Part shown: positions 1 through 11,880 of the stretch, in pieces | How positions within the stretch are numbered: the first letter of the stretch is position 1 | Layout of the letters: every line of letters starts with the position of its first letter | Source: Prosopocoilus inquinatus | Taxonomy: Eukaryota; Arthropoda; Insecta; Coleoptera; Lucanidae | NCBI GenBank assembly: GCA_036172665.1 | Contig: CM069872.1 | Coordinates: forward strand, 42,270,101 to 42,334,100 | Direction of reading: 5' to 3' | Length of the DNA stretch: 64,000 nt | Made by a program: the position numbers and the translations under genes | Notes under the pieces: generated by a model | The model's database searches: none | What the model saw: the letters and a program-made list of their open reading frames with translations, nothing else | Told to the model about the DNA's origin: nothing

Positions 1-1560
1 AATGACCTGCCCGGATTTTATTGTCCGGTATGAAAGGAGGATGTAATGAGTAACGAGTATGTACATCGGCATCAAATTTCTTCCCCTGTTTCACTCACGC
101 AGCAAAATAGGGGATGAGGGATGATGACTAATGCGCCAGAGTTTCTCGCAAACTCCATTCTCATAAATCGCAAGCGCAAGTAACAATTACGAAGTAACTG
201 CGCCTTGTTTGAGTATAAAATAAATAATAAATTATGAAGAAAATTCTTCCGCGTTGTGACTTTCTGCACACAGAGAAGTTCAATGTACGATACAAGTTGG
301 CAGAGTTTTCTGACTTCAGTACCGGTCGTAAAAACCTACGCAAACGTCAAATGAAAAATTACTTTGTGTTTCATTGCATATAATTGTAGATGTGCAGTTC
401 ATGAAGTGTTGCTTTTACTGAAACGCAACATGCAAACATGTTAAATTCAGAAACATAACGCTGAAATGAAGCAGGAAGAGGCATTGCATTTAAAAAAAAT
501 AAACTCTATTTTCTTGCATGAAATTTGAAATGAAAATGGCGTTGGCTCCAAAGAATAAAAAAATCGAAGCTGACTCTTGGCGATGCTATCAATCGATAGT
601 GAAACGTCGAATGCTTTTCCAGTTATCATTTTGTCTGGTTAAGAGTTTTAAAAAAATCCTAAATTCAACGCGTGAAATTTCATTTTTAAAATAGTGCAAA
701 TTTTACACGCTTTTTAATAACGCTTAAAAGCACATCACAAGAACCAGAGCAATCACTGAGCTATTCAAATAGTTCTTTAACAAAAGAAGAAAAAATCAAC
801 CAACTCTAACGGGACATTCATAATTATTATTTACAGCTTGGTTTTAAGTGACTGTTAAATCTTAAATACATCTCTGCGGAAGATTTTTTTCTTTGGGCTT
901 AACAAATTTCCAGGCGTGTATAATCGAATCTATTCTGCTTTGACTGAATATCCTCCATCTTAGTTGTCTGGCTTGGAATGAGATTCGTCATTCCACGCTT
1001 GAAGTACATCGATGACCTCGATGACTTGTTTCTGCTCGTTTCTGCTTGATTTCGTACTTTTCGTACCAAGGAGGCGGCAGGAAGACCAGAAGCTCGTTAG
1101 CAAAATAAACAAACGACGACGGCACGCAGGAAATTACTGATTGGTTTATATTGGGTCTAATTCTAAACGTGTTATTTAGCAAACCTAGCAAGTCGTTAAC
1201 AGCTTACTTTTAGAATGCGTTCTGGTTTTGCCTTCTTTTTTTTGCGTTCGGATTCTCGAGGAGATTGATCGGTGAACGAACTTGCAAGTACTAATATTAG
1301 AGACCGGCCTTTGTCTATCTATGCACGTATCCAACTGATTTAATTCTTCCTTTGTTTAAATACTGATAGCAAGAAACACACGTCAATTCCAACTTCCAAG
1401 AGTTCGATAATTTAACTTTTCTGTGAAACTGTTGTATGTTTCATTGGAAAACGGAATGCGAGTTCGTTATTCATTTCATACATACATATTTAATGATGCA
1501 TGTGGCGCCGGCAGGCCGAACGTTATATACTACTTTTCTTCCATTAATTAAAAAAGACAA
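1..1560. other. Gene-free AT-rich DNA
   Basis: No convincing coding exon, RNA gene or repeat boundary could be recognised. Open frames here are short (up to about 67 codons), lack recognisable domains and overlap on opposite strands, as expected by chance. Confidence 0.5.
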
Positions 1561-2385
1561 ACCCAGAAGCTGGTTAACATCAATTTAATTAACGTAATAC
1601 ATAGGCGTGGTTAAATGAATTATATTTAACCTACGCTTGAAGTCTCAATTATCTTATTAAAACTTTTTCGGCACAACACAATAGAAGTAATAGCTACATG
1701 TACAGTCATGGTTGTTTAAAAGAGAACACTTGGAAATTTCCTTAGCAATAATGCATCTGGTATATTAATAGTATTTAATTTAATATACGGGGTGTCTCAA
1801 TATAGGCGGCGATTGGCGATATACAGGTTGCTGCGTTTTGAAACGCAAAATAGGAAATCTCATGTTAATTTAAAGGTGCTCGAATATTGGCTTCCCTAAT
1901 TATTTTACAGCAAAATTCCATTTAGGTTTCTTAAAGTGCTCTTCAAGATGAATCTGTTTGTGAAGTTTGAAAATTTTTCATTCGCCCAGTTTCGAGATAT
2001 TTAAAAAAATCCGGAACGAAATTCAATGTATACCAAACTATCAGCACGGCCTTGATCAGTAAGTAAATGTTAAAATAAATTAGTGGAAAAGTTTTTTTCT
2101 ATCAAGCTTTTTCAGAAAATACTATCCCCCAGTTTCACAAAAAATATTTAATCAAGGCTGAGCTGATAGTTTGATATAAATTGAATTTCGTTACTGATCT
2201 TTTTTAAATATTTCGATACTTAGCGAACGAAAAATTGTCAAACTTCACAAACAGATTCATCTTGAAGAGCACTTTAAAAAACTTAAATGGAATTTTGTTG
2301 TAAAATAATTAGGGAAGCCAATATTCGAGCACGTTTAAATTAACAAGGGATTTCCTATGTTGCGTTTCAAAATGCAGCACCCTAT
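1561..2385. repeat. Long inverted repeat arm plus foldback repeat, copy 1 (family A)
   Basis: Positions 1561-1835 occur again in inverted orientation at about 6895-7170, with only scattered mismatches. Directly next to this arm, 1836-2385 is itself a palindrome: about 200 bp starting at the 'TTTTGAAACGCAAAATAGG' stretch is repeated inverted at about 2160-2383. The same palindrome occurs at 6356-6905. No coding capacity is visible. This is a dispersed foldback-type repeat; its superfamily is not recognised. Confidence 0.75.
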
Positions 2386-2399
2386 ATAGCAAAACATAA

Positions 2400-2830
2400 T
2401 CAGGACAAAAAAAATTATAGTCAAACTGACCAAGAGGAATTCAAGGGAAATATTTTTAAGTAACTGAATTGACCGCAAGGGGGCGCAATCAATGGGCTCA
2501 ACAATAAAAATCAATTTTACTAACAAAAATCTCAGAATAAGGTATAACTTTAATAGGGCCATTAGAAAGTTTAATGAATTCTGCACAATTTTGATTTTAG
2601 ACTTATTATCGTATCACCATTAATAAGGGTGGAGAAAACAGTTGAATTATTTACTTTAAAAAATATCATATCTTCTGCACTCTTTATCAGAAATTAACGA
2701 ACTTCGGCTCGTTTGAATGGAATTTTTAATCTGTTTTAAAATTTGTATTCAGTAACTCCGGCTACTTTGATATAAAGTAGTCAGAGGGTGCTATTTGCAA
2801 AAGTAATAGTTTTTCTCAGTTTTCCAAAAA
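2400..2830 (-). repeat. Dispersed repeat family C, copy 1 (inverted relative to 12.3-12.8 kb)
   Basis: The reverse complement of this segment matches 12290-12780 over several hundred bases, including a block around 'CCTTGCGGTCAA' and a block 'AATTAATGAACTTC'. The other copy ends with 'GAAACACCCGGTATAT', resembling the outer end of family A. The 83-codon open frame inside it is a chance frame. Confidence 0.6.
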
Positions 2831-3057
2831 AAATTAGATGGAAAGATGTACTTCTTTTACAGTGTTTACAAAACATCCAATTAGGAGAAAATTTTGGAAA
2901 AAACCCGAAATTGATAACTTTTTTCGTTCTCGAGTTATTACCAAATGAGTCCGTTAACCAATGATAAAGCGGATCTAAAAGTTCAAATAAATAAATACTA
3001 TCGAATAATACTTTTAATTTTCAGATAAATAGAAACACATTAACCTATTTAAATGTA

Positions 3058-3312
3058 CAGGGGCGGATTTAGACATGGTCTTTATGGGCTGCAGCCCAAC
3101 GCATGGGCGTAGCCCAACCTTTTTCTAAACCCGGGCGAATTTCATTTTTAAATAATAAATTTATCAACACTATTAATAATTCAAGATGTTTAATAGTAGG
3201 TATAGCTAGCTACCTTGGTTTAAAAAATGACATAAATTTCTAATAACTGTTATTTTTTCTTCGCTTGGAATATCAACCCCGGGCAAATGCCCGGGCTTGC
3301 CCGTCCCTGGAA
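3058..3312. mobile_element. Possible short hAT-like nonautonomous element
   Basis: The left edge reads CAGGGGCGGATTTAG and the right edge reads CCCGTCCCTG, whose reverse complement is CAGGGACGGG. Such CAGGGGCGG ends are common in hAT-superfamily elements. The interior is more GC-rich than its surroundings and codes for nothing. I could not find a clean 8-bp target-site duplication, so this call is weak. Confidence 0.3.
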
Positions 3313-3446
3313 ACGTCCATGAGCCCGGGGCACCGTTAAAATGCGGTTAAGAAAATAAACAAACGATCTGGCGGGTTTCATAAAAAAAATTGTTAATCAA
3401 CGATTAATTTAATTCTTTGATTAAGAATCGTCATTGGACGAAGTTA

Positions 3447-3640
3447 ACAATAGATTTGAAACAACCAATTATATTGTTTCACCCAACCAATCACAGGCTT
3501 TAATCACGCTGTTATATTAATCAGTGAATAACCCTCAGTTTTACAAAAATTATTTAATCACTGATTCATTTAATAGTATGATTAAAGCTTGTAATTGGTT
3601 AGGTGAAATAATATAATCGGTTGTTTCAAATCTATTGTTA
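3447..3640. repeat. Inverted-repeat MITE-like element
   Basis: Arms of about 60 bp at 3447-3508 ('AACAATAGATTTGAAACAAC') and 3578-3640 are near-perfect reverse complements around a short central spacer. Noncoding. Confidence 0.65.
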
Positions 3641-4053
3641 GAATGTTTTATTTATAAAAATAAAAGCCGCTTTACACCATGTGATTGGCCATTTAATTGT
3701 GAATCTGACTTCAGAAATATAAAATATATTTTTCTATTTGAGTTTCTACTTGAGTAGCCCACAGTGGCGTAACTAGAAGTCAGGCCGCCGGGTACCGAAA
3801 TTTTTACTAGCGCCTTTTAACAAATAAATTGACGTTTTCAAATAGAGACACTGTTCGTATGTGACAGAGGTGATAAGGACTATCAAAATTTTAAGCTATG
3901 AAAAATTCGGACAATTTGACATATCATGTACATTTATACAAGTTTGGTATTTGAATTATTGAGGTTTTGTTTCTGCCAAAACATAAAAGATCGAAATGAA
4001 ATGTTAAATTCGACTTTTCTTGTTGTCCAAGCTTCACATACTCAATACTCTTA

Positions 4054-4201
4054 GGGTCAGTTGCACCAAACACTTAAGGTTAGCTTAACTTTAAGCACCA
4101 CTTAGAATATGACGTGTACAATATTGTGTAATCTTCAACGTCACATACTACGTCACGTACTTAAATTTAAGCTCGGCTTAAGTGTTTGGTGCAACTGGCC
4201 A
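4054..4201. mobile_element. MITE with GGNCAGTTGCACCAA terminal inverted repeats
   Basis: Terminal inverted repeats of about 25 bp (GGGTCAGTTGCACCAAACAC at the left; its near complement at the right, ending GGTGCAACTGGCC) flank about 100 bp of noncoding DNA. TTA lies directly outside both ends and could be the target duplication. A related element is at 54.54-54.65 kb. Confidence 0.7.
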
Positions 4202-4444
4202 TTAGTTTCTGAGCATGCATAAGTTAAGTACATGAGTCATTTTGTGAAAATAAAAAATAAATAACTACGAATTACGAACAGTAAAATTTATATTAAACTC
4301 ATTTGAAGAATATTTAAACGAGGTTTACATTCTGAAAATAACATGCCCGAATTTCATTGTACGCTACCATACCTTTGTCGAAACCAATTAAAAGAACTGT
4401 TGATTTTATAGAACGATAAAAAATTAGTCGCCAATAAAATTAAG

Positions 4445-5030
4445 AGCATTTTTTATTTGGCTATTTGTGACACCGCACTCAGATGTATTTTCTCGGTTTA
4501 TTTATTTGGCAGATATCTGACGTAACGTCAAGAGCGACAAGATTGTAGGAGGTTATGTGAATACGATTTGAGTGTGCATTAAACTAAGTGCAATTAAAAT
4601 ATTTTGTTGTACCGTAAAAATAATTTTAGATAAATTAATCGGAAATATCCAGCGCTCTAATTAACATTTGAAATGACAAATGACACTTGTCAGTGATGCT
4701 CTCACATGACGACTATCACTGTCAAGATGTATACGTACTAGTTTCTTCAATTTCGCTATTTGCAACGCTGCAACTAAATGTATTTTGTTGATTTATTTAT
4801 TGGACAGATGTTTGACGTTACGTCAGGAGTGACAAGACGGTAGGTTATGTGAATACAATTTGACTTTTTTGACATAAAAGTTATTTAATTAATTAATTAA
4901 TCAAAAATATCCAGCGCACTGGTTGGAATTTGAAATGTCAAAGGACAGTTCTTGTCGATGACGCTGTCACACGGCGGCCCTTATTGTCAAGTTGTAAAAC
5001 CCTCTGTTTCTTTCAATTTCGCAAAACGTG
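4445..5030. repeat. Imperfect direct tandem repeat, two units of about 300 bp
   Basis: The order of landmark segments (TTTATTTATTTGGCAGAT, 'GACGTAACGTCAAGAG', 'AATATCCAGCGC', 'TTGAAATGACAAATGAC', 'TTTCTTCAATTTCGC') in 4445-4770 is repeated with many substitutions in 4770-5030. Noncoding. Confidence 0.6.
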
Positions 5031-5559
5031 ATACGCCCATTGAAATTTTTGGTACAGTTTTGACATTTAATTGACATTCAAATTTTAGAACCATCGGCGG
5101 CTTGATTAGAAGTTGTAATTCAACAGCACACCATGTTAGTGAAAATTAGTTATAAGATCTATAAGGAAAATCGATTTATGAGAAAGTATATTTGTTTTTA
5201 ACAAATATTTAAATTTCTTGATTTCAAGGTGCTGACGCCCATGGCGTCTTGGCGCCGGATTACCTTGCGACTCCTGTTGAAACGCCACTGGCTGCGCGGT
5301 TTGATTTTTCATGTGACTTACGGAATAGAACCGTATCTAATCTCATTTTTAATATTAATTTCTGAAGTCAAATTCAAAATCAAAAAACAAATCAAATTTT
5401 TAAATTTTTAACGGTATATCAGCTTTTTATCCCATTCAGGATGGTTATAAATAGTTACTTTCTAGCTATCGATACGTTTTCCCGAGAACACCGTACGTAC
5501 ATGTGTTTTTTTTTTATTTGTAGCAAAGCCGTATAAACACATTTAATTTAATTTAATAT

Positions 5560-6300
5560 ACAGGGTGTTCACCGAGTGCCGCGGTCTTCTCTACAGTCTA
5601 AAATATATAAGATAGAAAAGAAATTCAAACGAGCTAAGACGTAACTCAGTAATTTTATAAAAATATTTTCAGCTATATAGGGTGTTCAGTAACTGTGAGC
5701 CATATCAAAATTTTAACTGTGGTTTTACATATTTTAAAGTACGCATAACGAGTAAGTAATATCCAAAACGTTTTATTTAAGAAGTAGTAAAAAGTAGTGT
5801 GTCACTAATTTAAACAATTGTTCTGTTAATTAAAAACTCATGACAACTTTCCCTCTTTTCTAGCAAACGGCAAACTGCTTGAAATTTTATTTTTTTAAAT
5901 TATTTTAATAAAGTTATTTAAATATTTTTAAAGTAAAAAAAAATAGGAATTAGTTTAATTATATTGAACACACAATAAAACATATTCATTGATTTATCAT
6001 CTAACTGAATCAGGATATCGGTCGGAAAGGCTGAAGGTTAATACTGAAAGAAAAAAATATTAATTGCTGTCTCGCAATTTCGTGGTTTATAGACAAATAT
6101 ACCTGGCGTTTTATGAAAGCTTATTAAAACAGTGTTTCACAAGAGTCTAGATTTACTGCGTTTTTATTTGAAAATTTTGAGGAAAATTATATTTTGCAAA
6201 ACTCAACACCCTGTACACACAATAACTAACAGATGGAAGCTGTTCTGAAATTTCTGTAGACGAAATACTGTATACACTACTTACAAAAATTCATGACAAA
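5560..6300. repeat. Dispersed repeat family B, copy 1
   Basis: Starts with 'ACAGGGTGTTCACCGAGTGC'. The stretch 5690-6300 is repeated in inverted orientation at about 9350-9990, and the leading part recurs directly at about 9070 and inverted at 7800-8040. It contains a conserved 'AAACTCAACACCCTGTACAC' block. No coding frame; superfamily not recognised. Confidence 0.6.
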
Positions 6301-6355
6301 AATTTTTGGTTATTACTAAAGATCGGATATTCCTAGGATATCTGGTAAGAACCAG

Positions 6356-7318
6356 TACCGGGTGCTGCATTTTGAAACGCAACATGGGAAATTCCATGTT
6401 AATTTAAAGTGTTCGAATATTGGCTTCCCTAATTATTTTAGGGCAAAATTCCATTTAGGATTTTTAAAAACCTCTTCAAGGTGAATCTGTCTGCGAAGTT
6501 TGAGAATTTTTCATTTGCTCAGTTTCAAGATATTTAAAAAAGATTCATTTTATGCAAACTATAAGCACAGCCTTGATCAATGACAGTTAAAACTGGACAG
6601 ATAATTAATAAATTTAATCGTTTTTGAAAAATATTGATGGAGAAGGCTTTTCCGGTAATTTATTTTAACATTTACTGATCAAGGCCATACTGATAGTTTG
6701 GCATAAATTGAATATCGTTACTGATCTTCTTTAAATATCTCGAAACTGAGCGAATGAAAAATTCTCAAACTTCACAGACACATTCATCTTGAAGAGCAAT
6801 TTAAAAAATCTAAATGGAATTTTGCTGTAAAATAATTAGGGAAGCCAATATTCGAGCACCTTTAAATTAACATGAGATTTCCTATTTTGCGTTTCAAAAC
6901 GCAGCAACCTGTATATCGCCAGTCGCCGCCTATATTGAGACACCCCGTATATTAAATTAAATACTATTAATACACCAGATGCATTATTGCTAAAGAAATT
7001 TCCAAGTGTTCTCTTTTAAACAACCATGACTGTACATGTAGCTATTGCTCCTATTGTGTTGTGCCGAGAAATTTTTAATAAGATAATTGAGACTTTAAGC
7101 GTAGGTTAAATATAATTCATTTAACCACGCCTATGTATTACGTTAATTAAATTGATGTTAACCAGCTTCTCGGTCTGTTTGACAGATTCATCTTGAAGAG
7201 CACTTTAAAAACCTAAATAGAGTTTTGTTGTAAAATAATTAGGGAAGCCGATATTCAAGCACATTTAAATTAACATGGAATTTCCTATGTTGCGTTTCAA
7301 AACGCAGCAACCTGTATA
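6356..7318. repeat. Foldback repeat copy 2, right arm of the long inverted repeat, plus an extra half arm
   Basis: 6356-6905 is a second copy of the family A palindrome. 6895-7170 is the inverted partner of 1561-1835. 7180-7318 is an extra half arm of the same palindrome, joined directly to the next repeat. The whole 1.56-7.17 kb block could therefore fold into a very large hairpin. Confidence 0.7.
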
Positions 7319-7725
7319 AAGATAAACAAAGCAGCGGCGTAGATTTTAACGTCGCCGCTGAACGGCTTTTATGCCCGAGGCATTCTCACCCTCGCGCTCA
7401 TTGTATCAGAAGCAACAGTTTGATGTAAATTACCTGTGTAACAGAATTAGCTTTATAGTTTCTTTCAAATTAATAATTATGAAAATATAATTATTTAATG
7501 TAACTTTTAAAAAGACTGGCATAATACATTTAATACATATCAATTATAGCGCCGTCACTGCAAAAAGAATGTGAGCTCATTTGGAAATGATTCGGTTATG
7601 TAAACAAGTTTTTATATTCAGTCGACCTGAACTGTAGTGGTTAATGGTCTTCTCGGGCTTCGACTGGTTTATTGTTTTGTTTTTACAGAGCAGACGCGTT
7701 AAAGATTAGAACTTTTTCCACAAGC
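7319..7725 (+). repeat. About 400-bp dispersed repeat (copy 1 of 2)
   Basis: This segment is repeated in inverted orientation at about 53610-54020. Both share a GC-richer block ('GCGGCGTAGATTT', 'CATAAAAGCC' on the opposite strand, 'GCGAGGGTGAGA') and an AT-rich middle. One orientation carries a TATA-like CATAAAAGCC, so a solo LTR is one possibility, but I could not find matching LTR ends. No protein coding. Confidence 0.6.
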
Positions 7726-7799
7726 TGCACGATCGCTTCAGCATATAAGTAGTTTCTCATTAAGGAAACCTTCCGCCTAAATGCGTACTTTCGAAATAT

Positions 7800-8040
7800 G
7801 TAAAAATATACAGAGTGTTCCATTTAAAAATATATAACTTTTGGTATGGCTCTGAGTTCGTGAGCAGCCTGTGTAGCCAAAAACAATTTTATAAAATAGA
7901 GCTGACTGATTTACACCTTAACTCGTTTGAATTTATTTTCTATCTTCTCCACCGTCTAAAGTAGACTGTAAGGAAGGCCGCGGCACTCGGTGGACACCTG
8001 TATATCCTGTATATTAAATTAAATTAAATGTGTTTATACG
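7800..8040 (-). repeat. Dispersed repeat family B, partial inverted copy
   Basis: The reverse complement begins 'ACAGGTGTCCACCGAGTGCC' and follows the first 230 bp of the family B copy at 9070. Noncoding. Confidence 0.55.
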
Positions 8041-9059
8041 ACTTCGCTTGTAATTTATTTATTTATTTCTCAAATGCGAGAGAGTAACATTCGTCCTGAT
8101 AGAGCTAGGTATTAAAAAAAATAAATAAATGACTCACCCCTCTGCCATCTAAACTGCATATGGACGTGGAACTGTAACAATATGTACATTTAATAAATTA
8201 AATCGAGAGAAATTATGATTTCACTCACCCTACCGTTTTACGAAGCGTGCAGTTCTAGTGCCGAAAATCCCCCAACCACCAGCCACAATACACACACTAA
8301 AAAAATTAAAAACTTCACTCTCACAGCGAATTCTAGGGGCACTGCACGATCGCGTATATTACAATAAACAAATTATGCAACAATAACGCAAATTCGCTAA
8401 TGAGAAAAGCTCGCACATTCCCTACCGATATCCGATAATTTACTAAGGAAAAGGGCCAGTTAAGAAAAGAAAAAGGTGGCCATGGAACACTTGCCTAGTT
8501 TTTACGCGCTTTTTTATCATAGATGCGCTTGCACGACGCGCCGGAAGAGCGAGAATTTTATCTCGATCCTTTTAATAAATTATTTTCAATAACACGAACT
8601 AAGCGAACTTACATTCCAGTATGTTTTTGCTTTAGATTGGAAATAAAAATGTCTGAGTGTCGGCCGAGTTTAATTTCATTCAAAGAAAAATGCTTTAATT
8701 ACTTAATTTAAAATTCACGTCGTTTTCCGAAGGAAGGCAGTCGTGTTTTTAATTTATTTTTGTTATAGAAAATACTTAAGGCAATTGATCTGTTTAAATA
8801 GAGTGTTAATAATAAGTAAATATCTAAATTTGACTTATGTTTTAATATTGGAAAAATTCAAATTATCATTACGTGCGGGAGGCATCGGCTACCGAAAAGC
8901 ATTAGAATTTATTTTCCGAGGTTTTCTTTATACAGTCACCGCCCAAAAGTTTGCACCACATGGGAAAATTTTTATTATTGATATTTTTAGAAAAGCTCTT
9001 TCGCCAATAATTTGTGCATAGTTCGATAACCGAATATAAACACATTTAAGTGCGTAGCT
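8041..9059. other. No gene recognised
   Basis: Contains a slightly GC-richer stretch near 8220-8560 and small open frames (for example 62 codons at 8523 and 92 codons at 8743, +) without recognisable domains or splice context. I see nothing that supports a gene. Confidence 0.4.
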
Positions 9060-9990
9060 TATTTATATATACAGGTGTCCACCGAGTGCCGCGGTCTTAT
9101 CTACCGTCTAAAGTATACAAGATAGAAAAGAAATTCAAACGAGCTGAGGTGTAACTCAGTCAGCTCTATTTCCTAAAATTATTTTTGGCTGTACAGGATG
9201 TTCATTAACTGAGAGCCATAAGTTATATTTTTTAAATGGAACACCAAGTATATTTTTACATATTTCTAAAGTACGCATAACGAATAGGTAGTAACCAAAA
9301 ATTTCGGAAGTTTTATTTAAGAGTTTTTAAGACATTAATGATAGTGTACAAAAAATTGCTCTACTTTGGGCTCTTATAGTTTGATTATTTATTTACATTT
9401 CATCGCGAATTTTTGTAGGTTGTCAATACAATATCTCATCTACAGAAATTTCAAAACAGATTCAATCTATTAGTTATTATGTGTACAGGGTGTTGAGTTT
9501 TGAAAAAGTTAATTTTTCTCAAAATTTTCAAATGGTATATCAAGTACGTCTAAACTCTAGTGAAACACTGCCTTAATGAGCTTTCATAAAACGCCAAATG
9601 TTTTTGTCTAAACAGAAGAAATCGCGAGACAGCAATGAAATATTTTTTTTCTTTCAATATCAACGTTACTTAGCCTTTCCGTACGGTTTTTCTGTTTCAG
9701 TTAGATGATAGATCAATGAATATGTTTGATTTTGTTTTCAAAGTAATTGAATATGTTCCTATTAAACTAATTCCTATTTTCCTTTACTTTGAAAATATTT
9801 AAATAACTTTATTAAAATAATTTAAAAAAATAAAATTTCAAATTACGTTGCCGTATGCTAGAAAATAGAAAAAGAGTTGCCATGAATTTTTAATTGACAG
9901 AACAATTGCTTAGATTAGTCGCACACTACTTTTACAAATTTGTACTTCTTTTTGTGTTAACAAAATGGATTTTAATAATGAAAAGTTACG
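9060..9990 (+). repeat. Dispersed repeat family B, copy 2
   Basis: The left part (9070-9200) is a direct copy of 5565-5680. The right part (9350-9990) is inverted relative to 5690-6300 and to 10600-10960, so 9.35-9.66 kb and 10.64-10.94 kb form an inverted pair around the hammerhead locus. Confidence 0.6.
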
Positions 9991-10050
9991 TGACGTGACG
10001 CACCTAATAGGGGAAAGCATTCTAAACTGTCTTTTGGCGTCAAGAGAAAA

Positions 10051-10284
10051 GTAACTAGAACTAAATTAAAACTAATTTTTTTTTTTTTTAATATAATTAA
10101 TTGACAGATCTATATCCTGTTTAAAGAGTCTAGAAAACTACAAAATATGTCATTTAAATTTTCAAAGTCCGTACGTTTATTAATTAATATTTTGTAGTTT
10201 TCTAGACTCTTTAAACAGGATATAGATCTGTCAATTAATTATATTAAAAAAAAAATTAGTTTTAATTTAGTTCTAGTTACTTTG
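10051..10284. repeat. Near-perfect inverted repeat, about 95-bp arms
   Basis: Arms at about 10051-10148 and 10190-10284 (including 'GACAGATCTATATCC', 'AGAGTCTAGAAAACTACAAA' and a T-run) are almost exact reverse complements around a loop of about 40 bp. It sits 30 bp upstream of the hammerhead-like motif and may be part of the same retroelement. Confidence 0.75.
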
Positions 10285-10314
10285 ACCACTTGTTTATTTA
10301 TTTATTTATTTTTT

Positions 10315-10359
10315 CACTCCTGACGAAGCTATAAATTTATAGCGAAACGTTGAGTGTGT
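10315..10359 (+). ncRNA. Hammerhead ribozyme-like motif with minimal stem III (Penelope-type)
   Basis: Stem I CACTC/GAGTG (10315-10319 with 10352-10356) encloses the core CTGACGA at 10320-10326, a stem II GCTATA/TATAGC with AATT loop (10328-10343), then GAAA (10344-10347) and C-G-T-T. Stem III would be just the self-complementary A-C-G-T, with cleavage expected after U at 10351. Short palindromic stems III that work as dimers are described for hammerheads in Penelope-like elements. One unpaired A (10327) sits between the core and stem II, which lowers confidence. The downstream sequence ('CTGTCCGGTTTGAG') recurs beside the half motif at 14.3 kb, so this is part of a dispersed element. Confidence 0.5.
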
Positions 10360-10599
10360 TCCCTTCATTTTTCTGTCCGGTTTGAGCTTAAAAAAACCTT
10401 GTACTTAATAAATTTTCTAGATCCAACGGCTATTTGTCATTCTTAATTTGGTCATTGTTTTCTGTTATTTTCTAACTTAATACTTATTACTCTTAATTTG
10501 TACATTATTTTGTTATTTTCTAATTTGTTAATTAAATTAACTATTATTTGTTAATTTATCAACAAAATAAAACAGAAGGGCCGGTCGAAAAGGCTAAAA

Positions 10600-10960
10600 A
10601 ACAACAACAACAATATTAAAACCGTCAATATTGTAATTACAAAAATGAGTAATTGCTGTCTTGCGATTTGTTCAGTTTGGACAAAAACATTTGGCGTTTC
10701 ATGAAAGCTCATTAAGGCCGTGTGTCACAAGAGTTTAGATATGCTGGGTGTTCCATTTGAAAATTTTGAGAAAAATTAATTTTTCCAAAACTCAATACCC
10801 TGTGCATATAATAACTAATAGATTGAAGCTGTTGTAAAATTTCTGTAGGCAAGACATTGTATTGTCTACCTACGAAAATTCACAAAGAAATGTAAATAAA
10901 TAATCAAACTAAAAGAGCTTAAATTAGAGCAATTTTTTTTCCTGTTTATACAGGATGTTT
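10600..10960 (-). repeat. Dispersed repeat family B, copy 3 (inverted)
   Basis: The reverse complement matches 9340-9660, including 'ACAGGGTGTTGAGTTTTG'-like and 'TCATTAAGGC' blocks. Noncoding. Confidence 0.6.
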
Positions 10961-11060
10961 TCTGAAGTGCGGCTGAAAACAGAACCTTGCCTTTTATACG
11001 ACTGAATCCTTTATACCTTGTACAAATAAAAATTTAATGTGTACTTCGTTTCTGTATTAT

Positions 11061-11128
11061 ATTTAATTAGTTCTTAAATTTTTATTTAATTAGTTCTTAA
11101 ATTTTTATTTAATTAGTTCTTAAATTTG
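11061..11128. repeat. Three tandem copies of a 23-bp unit
   Basis: The unit ATTTAATTAGTTCTTAAATT plus TTT is repeated three times in a row, the last copy diverging at its end. Confidence 0.85.
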
Positions 11129-11753
11129 AAAAAAAAAACTGACGTCACAACTAAGTGACTAACGTCAAAATATAGACAAATTAATAGAAGAAATTCAAAA
11201 TCAGTAGCGCGTACCAATTTCTAGTAATTTAGGAAACTATTTTTCGTTACAAAAAAAAAAAATAAAAATCAATCTGTATCTTTTAGATTTGTTTCTTATT
11301 GTATCCGTCTCATTTTGAGGCATACGTACTAAAGCAGTCAGTGCATCAAATAAAATTTAAAAAAAAACTTTTGGCTATAATATCTCATATTAAAAAAAAG
11401 GGGAAAATCAGTTTCGACAAATTGACGAATGAGTTGTCGCCCATAACTCAAACTTGGATTAATCTATATTGATTGCACAACAGCAGTAGCTCTGTAAACG
11501 TATGTAATTGTTTTTGAGAGCATAATTTTTAAATAAAAGAACAAGACAGCAAACAAACACACAAATGAGAAAAACACAGGCACTAAATAAAAGTTATGAA
11601 CATTAAGTAACGGAAAGCACTTTGAACATTTGTAAAATACTTTGTAATCAACAATGATTGAAAGTTTCATTTCGAAATAGCCATGTAAGAATATCAATAA
11701 TAATTTCTACTCAAATCTATACGGACAATAAAAAAATATTATAGAAAGACTTA

Positions 11754-11880
11754 GGCTCGATTTCTTCACCTTCTGATAAATTTATCAGGCAGGTAATATT
11801 CCTGGAAATATTGTGTCGATAATGATTTCCTAGGCTATTATGTGGCAGATAAATTTATCAGGAGGTGAAAAAATTGGACC
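11754..11880. mobile_element. 127-bp MITE (copy 1; the other is inside the tubulin pseudogene)
   Basis: Terminal inverted repeats GGCTCGATTTCTTCACCT and AGGTGAAAAAATTGGACC flank a body with 'GATAAATTTATCAGG' near both ends. An equally long copy is at 31008-31134, where its borders are fixed by the interrupted tubulin exon. Confidence 0.8.
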
